Assembly (NCBI GenBank): GCA_034659995.1
Contig: JAYEIH010000111.1
Location: forward strand, 1-8,773
Source of the DNA: JAYEIH01 sp034659995
Lineage (GTDB): Archaea > Methanobacteriota_B > Thermococci > Methanofastidiosales > B48-G16
DNA length: 8,773 nucleotides
Direction of reading: 5' to 3'
The position numbers were made by a program, and so were the translations under genes. Position 1 is the first letter of the stretch; each line of letters starts with the position of its first letter. The notes below the pieces were generated by a model. That model ran no database searches. It was not told where the DNA came from and was given only the letters and a program-made list of their open reading frames with translations. This document shows positions 5,427-8,773 of this stretch, one piece after another.

Positions 5427-5695
5427 CCCATCTTTTGTATATGCAGTATTCGACTAAGCGACCTACCTTCGCCTCGAACTGGTGATCATCGGCGACATTT
5501 GGTCTTGCATGCCCGGGGAAAGGGCCGTTCCATCCTGCCCGATACAGTCCTCACCTTTCTCAGGATCATCTTCCTCCTGCATCAGCGGTGTCGTTTCTGT
5601 TCCCTTTACCAGAGGATCTCTCCTCGGACCGGTTCCAGTTGCATGGATAGAGCTTCCTCAGGCGTAAAGCCCGAAACTGCAAACTGCTCACGCCG
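5408..5695 (-). ncRNA. rnpB: RNase P RNA
   Basis: The catalytic RNA of RNase P, which removes 5' leaders from pre-tRNAs. It fills an otherwise gene-free stretch. The ends form a perfect 10-base P1 helix (5686-5695 with 5408-5417). P2 pairs TGCAGT (5676-5681) with ACTGCA (5442-5447). The conserved region CR-I, TGAGGAAGCTC, lies at 5650-5660. P4 pairs 5646-5654 with 5423-5432 and keeps one unpaired U, the hallmark bulge of P4. Other conserved pieces on this strand are ACAGAAACGACACCGC (5585-5600) and GCATGCAAGACCAAAT (5497-5512). The length of 288 bases fits archaeal RNase P RNAs. The 3' end lies inside the last codons of the PhoU/TrkA_C gene on the other strand. The 5' and 3' limits are set by P1 and may shift a few bases. 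Confidence 0.93.
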
Positions 5696-5716
5696 TTATA
5701 GGTGAGGGAGTAAAAG

Positions 5717-5724
5717 TTTATATA
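5717..5724. promoter_or_regulatory. TATA element readable in both directions (rnpB and aminopeptidase)
   Basis: On the plus strand this is TTTATATA and on the minus strand TATATAAA, flanked on both sides by purine-rich AAAG. On the minus strand it lies 22-29 bases before the RNase P RNA 5' end (5695). On the plus strand it lies about 30-38 bases before the aminopeptidase ATG (5755). No second TATA box is visible in the 60-base interval. Confidence 0.6.
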
Positions 5725-5754
5725 CTTTGTTGTGTATGAAAAGCAGTGATCTAT

Positions 5755-6843
5755 ATGTTATCAAAACTGGCAGAGGTAGTAACAGATTATTCTGTGGAAA
5801 TAGAAGAAGGAGACCTTGTGGTAATACAGTCGAGTTATTTAGCTGAGCCGTTACTGGAGAAGGTTGTGGAGAACGTTGTAAAAAAGGGAGCTAACTTCGA
5901 GTATAAGGTTCAGTTGGCGAATATGGATGAGATCTTATTTACCCATGCAAAGAAGGAACAGCTCGAGTATGTCTCTCCTATCACAAAGACTACGGTAGAA
6001 GAAGCGGATGTGATGATCAGCCTATGGGCGGATATCAATCCCAAGAGACTGAACAGCATTGAGTCCCAAAAACTTTCCACGCGGGCGGCAGCACGGGCTG
6101 AGATCACAAAGATATTTATGGAAAGAGAGGCGAAAGGAGAGCTGCAGTGGACCCTGGCGCCGTATCCTACACAGGCAATGGCGCAGGAGGCTGGAATTTC
6201 ATTCCTCGAGTACCGTAATTTTGTTTACGGTGCGTGTCTGTTGGATAAAGAAAATCCGATAGAAGAGTGGAGGAAGGTATCTAAAAAGCAGGAAAAGATA
6301 GTTGATCATCTCAACGGGAAAGAGGAGATACGGTATGTCGGAGAGGATACTGACCTGACGTTATCGGCGAAGGGAAGAGAATGGATAAACTGCGACGGCG
6401 AAAAAAATATGCCGGACGGAGAGGTATTCACGGGCCCTGTGGAGGACTCAGCCAACGGCACGATACGGTTTACCTATCCTGGTATCTATATGGGAAAGGA
6501 GATCAAGGACATACGGTTGAGATTTGAGGACGGCAAGGTAGTGAATGCGGAGGCCGCAAAGGGTCAGGAACTGCTGGAAAAGCTGCTTGAGATTGATGGA
6601 GTGGAGAGAATCGGCGAGATAGCAATTGGGACAAACTACGGTATTCAGCGGTTTACCAAAAACATGCTCTTCGATGAGAAGATGGGAGGAACAATGCATC
6701 TGGCGCTGGGCCGTTCCATACCGGAGTCCGGCGGAAAGAATCAGTCGAGTATCCACTGGGATCTCCTTAAAGACATGAAGAAGGGCGGAAAAATATATGC
6801 CGACGGCGAACTCTTCTACGAAAACGGGAAATTCTTAATTTAA
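5755..6843 (+). CDS. M29 family aminopeptidase (thermophilic metalloprotease type)
   Basis: A 362-residue cytoplasmic metallopeptidase that removes N-terminal residues from peptides, typical of the AmpS/AmpT (M29) family. The N-terminal half (1-190) is a degenerate domain with the usual opening MLSKLAEVVTDYSVEIEEGD. The catalytic half has the family's metal ligands: E223 in NMPDGEVFTGPVEDSANG (218-235), E288 in GEIAIGTNYG, H315 in MHLALG, and H334 and D336 in SSIHWDLL. All five expected ligands are present, so the enzyme should be active, probably with cobalt, zinc or manganese. The ATG at 5755 fits the family's usual beginning; a GTG at 5746 in the same frame adds three residues and forms part of a GTGATC that could serve as ribosome-binding site. 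The stop overlaps the adk stop on the other strand by three bases. A T-rich run follows (6843-6858). Confidence 0.93.
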   Translation: MLSKLAEVVTDYSVEIEEGDLVVIQSSYLAEPLLEKVVENVVKKGANFEYKVQLANMDEILFTHAKKEQLEYVSPITKTTVEEADVMISLWADINPKRLNSIESQKLSTRAAARAEITKIFMEREAKGELQWTLAPYPTQAMAQEAGISFLEYRNFVYGACLLDKENPIEEWRKVSKKQEKIVDHLNGKEEIRYVGEDTDLTLSAKGREWINCDGEKNMPDGEVFTGPVEDSANGTIRFTYPGIYMGKEIKDIRLRFEDGKVVNAEAAKGQELLEKLLEIDGVERIGEIAIGTNYGIQRFTKNMLFDEKMGGTMHLALGRSIPESGGKNQSSIHWDLLKDMKKGGKIYADGELFYENGKFLI

Positions 6844-7484
6844 TTTTTCTTTATTTTGTCCAAAACTTTTTTTATCTCTTTATAAACATCTTCTATCTCT
6901 TGTTCACCGTTTACCGTATGGAGTATGCCTTTTTTGAAATAGTACTTCACAAGAGGCAGGGTTTTCTTTTTATATGTCTTTAACCTGCTAAGCACCGTTT
7001 CCTCTCTGTCATCCTCTCGTTTATACAGCTTTCCTCCGCACTTATCACAGATACCCTCCGCAGCAGGGGGATTGTATTTTTCATGGTAGATCTCACCGCA
7101 CTTACACGATAGCCTTCCGGTGATTCTCTCAATGACCTCTCTGTTTGACACGTGGATCTCTATAACACCATCCAGAGGCTTTTTCTCTCTTTTTAATATT
7201 TCATCCAGCATTTTTGCCTGTTTAAGGGTTCGTGGAAACCCATCAAGGATAAACCCATCCATCTCTTTGAGTTTGTTTTTCATTATGTCAATGACCACCT
7301 CATTAGGCACCAATTCTCCCTTTTTCATGTATTTCTCTGCCTCTAATCCATGTGGCGTTGCTTTGTCGACGGCCTCTCTGAGGAGATCGCCTGTTGATGT
7401 GTGTTTCACTGCGTAATCTTTCGCTATTCGTTCTGCCTGCGTTCCCTTTCCCGCTCCGGGAGGAGCCAGTAATATAAGCTTCAT
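6840..7484 (-). CDS. adk: Adenylate kinase, long form with zinc-binding LID
   Basis: A 214-residue nucleoside monophosphate kinase catalysing ATP + AMP = 2 ADP. The P-loop is APPGAGKGT (residues 7-15), with alanine where most members have glycine. The AMP-binding part has TSTGDLLR (29-36) and LDGFPRT (80-86) with R85. The LID spans roughly 121-160 and has four cysteines (C127, C129, C146, C149) that should bind zinc; the first pair is CxC rather than the usual CxxC. REDDREETVLSRLKTYKKKT (156-175, in parts) carries the catalytic arginines. This bacterial-like long Adk is found in part of the archaea; others use the shorter archaeal AdkA. A TATA box lies about 25 bases before the ATG, with no ribosome-binding site, suggesting a leaderless message. 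It lies downstream of dnaJ but appears to have its own promoter. Confidence 0.96.
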   Translation of the reverse strand: MKLILLAPPGAGKGTQAERIAKDYAVKHTSTGDLLREAVDKATPHGLEAEKYMKKGELVPNEVVIDIMKNKLKEMDGFILDGFPRTLKQAKMLDEILKREKKPLDGVIEIHVSNREVIERITGRLSCKCGEIYHEKYNPPAAEGICDKCGGKLYKREDDREETVLSRLKTYKKKTLPLVKYYFKKGILHTVNGEQEIEDVYKEIKKVLDKIKKN

Positions 7485-7505
7485 AACAATGCGTTTCAGT
7501 GTCGG

Positions 7506-7513
7506 TTTAAATA
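7506..7513 (-). promoter_or_regulatory. TATA box for adk
   Basis: On the minus strand this reads TATTTAAA, preceded by GAAACCAACC (BRE-like). Its centre is about 25 bases from the adk start codon at 7484, and the bases between contain no ribosome-binding sequence. Leaderless transcription is likely. Confidence 0.6.
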
Positions 7514-7527
7514 GGTTGGTTTCACTC

Positions 7528-8598
7528 TCAGTTCTTCTTCAGTAACTCCTCATACAGCTCCTTCTCCCCTTTGCGCAGATCTGTCGGCGTTTTGAGTATT
7601 ATCCTGACTATCTGCGATCCCTTCCTGAAGGTGGAGTTGAGCCTCGGAAGGCCCTTACGCCTCAGTTCTATCTCATCGCCGTACTGTGTCCCCGGTGGGA
7701 CCTTAACGGTTTCGTTTCCGTAGAGCGTGGGCACCGTTATCTCCGTTCCGAGGACCGCCTTGGGGAAGCCGATCTCGGCACTGTACAGGATGTTATCTCC
7801 TCTTCTTTTAAAGTACTCATGAGGATTTACCCTGATTGTGACATAGAGATCACCGTAACTGTCCGCGTATTCTCCTCGCCCTCTGTACTTCACAGTAGCA
7901 CCGTTCTGTACCCCCTTCGGGATATTTACGGTAACGGTGCTTTCTCCTCTGATCTTCCCCGTGCCGTTGCATTTTTTGCATTTTTTTGTGATTATCTTTC
8001 CTTTGCCATTGCACCTTGGGCATGGTCTTACCGTGACGAACTGGGTGAACCCCATATTTTGTGCCTTCTTTACCTGGCCTCTCCCACCACACAGATCGCA
8101 GGTTTTTACGTCTTCAGGAGTTTCGGCTCCTGTGCCGTTGCAGGCATCGCATTTTTTTGTTCTTCGGTATCTGAGGGTTTTTTTGGTATCGGAGATGAGA
8201 TCCTCGAGGTTCACGGTAATCTCCGCTTTCATATCTCTTTCCCTCTGCCTTCCGGAGCGGTGCTCCATATTAAAGCCAAAGAGATCCTGGAATATGCTTT
8301 CGGACCCCCCTCCAAAGATCTCACTGAAGATATCCTCAAAGTTTACGTTCCTGAATATATCCTCACGGCTGTACTGCTGGTCAACGCCCCTGTGTCCGTA
8401 GGTATCGTATCTTTTTCTTTTCTTCTCATCCGAGAGAACGGCGTACGCCTCCGAGATCTCCTTGAAACGTTCCTCAGCATCCGAATCATCGCTCACATCA
8501 GGATGGTACTTTCGCGCAAGTTTCTTATACGCTCTTTTTATCTCCCTTTTGGACGCATCCCTGTTTACTTTTAGTATTTCATAGTAATCTTTTTTCAT
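7528..8598 (-). CDS. dnaJ: Chaperone protein DnaJ (type I Hsp40)
   Basis: A 356-residue co-chaperone that delivers unfolded proteins to DnaK and stimulates its ATPase. Domains in order are a J domain (1-70) with the HPD motif (H32-P33-D34), a Gly/Phe-rich linker (about 75-118, with IFGGGSESIFQDLFGFN), a first beta domain, a zinc-finger region with four CxxCxGxG repeats (CDACNGTG, CDLCGGRG, CPRCNGKG, CKKCNGTG, about 150-218), and the C-terminal substrate-binding and dimer domains. All expected parts are present, so it is a full-length type I DnaJ, slightly short for the family (about 375). It follows dnaK by 12 bases, giving a dnaK-dnaJ operon. GTGATTG just before the ATG gives a partial ribosome-binding match. 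DnaJ is usually taken to have reached archaea from bacteria. Confidence 0.97.
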   Translation of the reverse strand: MKKDYYEILKVNRDASKREIKRAYKKLARKYHPDVSDDSDAEERFKEISEAYAVLSDEKKRKRYDTYGHRGVDQQYSREDIFRNVNFEDIFSEIFGGGSESIFQDLFGFNMEHRSGRQRERDMKAEITVNLEDLISDTKKTLRYRRTKKCDACNGTGAETPEDVKTCDLCGGRGQVKKAQNMGFTQFVTVRPCPRCNGKGKIITKKCKKCNGTGKIRGESTVTVNIPKGVQNGATVKYRGRGEYADSYGDLYVTIRVNPHEYFKRRGDNILYSAEIGFPKAVLGTEITVPTLYGNETVKVPPGTQYGDEIELRRKGLPRLNSTFRKGSQIVRIILKTPTDLRKGEKELYEELLKKN

Positions 8599-8610
8599 TC
8601 AATCACAGAG

Positions 8611-8773
8611 TTACTCCTCGGGTTCTCCTTCTTCTTCCTCTTCTTCCTCTTCTTCCTCTTCTTCCTCTTCTTCCTGTGCCTGTTGTTCTGCTGTTTCCTG
8701 TTCTTGTGCCCCTTGCTGGTAGATTCGTGAAGAGAGCTTGTAGATCTCATTGTTTAGGTTTTCTATGGCCTCC
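8611..8773 (-). CDS. dnaK: Chaperone protein DnaK, C-terminal fragment
   Basis: Only the last 53 codons are present; the gene continues past the end of the window, and the stop is at 8611-8613. The visible segment begins EAIENLNNEIYKLSSRIYQQGAQ, close to the end of the DnaK lid domain (typical EL...IY...L...IY). It then runs into a Gln/Ala/Glu-rich stretch and 15 consecutive glutamates (8629-8673), ending GEPEE. The identity rests on this lid-end match together with dnaJ directly downstream. The usual DnaK tail is short and acidic (ending in EEVKDK or similar); a run of 15 Glu is longer than usual. Confidence 0.85.
   Translation of the reverse strand, partial: EAIENLNNEIYKLSSRIYQQGAQEQETAEQQAQEEEEEEEEEEEEEEEGEPEE
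8629..8675 (-). repeat. Short tandem repeat encoding the DnaK poly-Glu tail
   Basis: A period-9 tract on the minus strand, (GAG GAA GAA) repeated about five times from 8632, preceded by one extra GAA. It encodes 15 consecutive glutamates. Tracts of this kind can change length by slippage without breaking the frame. Confidence 0.8.

Noticed and set aside
5482..5705. Two short plus-strand open frames (61 and 68 residues)
   Set aside because: They lie inside the RNase P RNA gene, overlap each other in different frames and resemble no protein family.
5746..5754. GTG at 5746 as the aminopeptidase start
   Set aside because: Family members usually begin at the equivalent of the ATG at 5755, and GTGATC is better read as a ribosome-binding match. 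It remains possible.
7819..8574. Long plus-strand open frame of 251 residues antisense to dnaJ
   Set aside because: It is a shadow of dnaJ. The translated sequence has no recognisable domain and the dnaJ frame is full length and well conserved.
1..8773. CRISPR array, insertion sequence, phage or defence system
   Set aside because: No direct-repeat series with regular spacers, terminal inverted repeats, transposase or known defence domain is visible in the window.

Overview
This window is archaeal chromosome, most likely from a euryarchaeal lineage. The evidence is a tRNA-Trp(CCA) gene with an intron at the archaeal 37/38 position, a small tRNA-splicing endonuclease (EndA), an archaeal-type RNase P RNA, an archaeal AMMECR1 protein, paired PhoU/TrkA_C proteins, and AT-rich TATA boxes about 25 bases before several starts. 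EndA is about 160 residues, the size of the homotetrameric form. This argues against Halobacteria, Methanomicrobia, Archaeoglobi and Thermoplasmata, which usually carry the longer two-domain form. A DnaK-DnaJ pair argues against most hyperthermophiles. I cannot name the genus.

Layout. Bases 1-167 hold the 3' end of a YgjP-type zinc metallopeptidase gene (+). It converges on a YczE-like membrane protein (183-791, -). A two-gene ABC-2 exporter operon follows (951-2932, +); its permease has an extracellular domain resembling fibronectin III. Next is a tRNA-processing block: tRNA-Trp with a 74-base intron (2977-3123, +), then endA (3143-3625, +) only 19 bases downstream. An AMMECR1 gene (3629-4186, -) and two overlapping PhoU/TrkA_C paralogues (4277-5426, +) diverge from a shared intergenic region. 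The apparent gap at 5427-5754 holds the RNase P RNA gene on the minus strand (5408-5695), whose 3' end overlaps the last codons of the second PhoU/TrkA_C gene. An M29 aminopeptidase (5755-6843, +) diverges from rnpB across a TATA element readable in both directions. Adenylate kinase (6840-7484, -), DnaJ (7528-8598, -) and the DnaK C-terminus (8611-8773, -) complete the window.

How the genes work together. The clearest theme is tRNA maturation. An intron-bearing tRNA sits immediately upstream of the enzyme that removes the intron, apparently on the same transcript, and the RNA of the 5'-end processing enzyme lies about 1.8 kb further on. The tRNA-Trp intron has two antisense elements that align by the box C/D N+5 rule with positions 34 and 39, matching the known Haloferax tRNA-Trp intron guide, although two of the four boxes are degenerate or missing. 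The DnaK-DnaJ genes form a conventional chaperone operon with an unusual 15-glutamate tail on DnaK. The remainder looks like ordinary housekeeping and transport. I see no mobile element, CRISPR array, phage gene or defence system.
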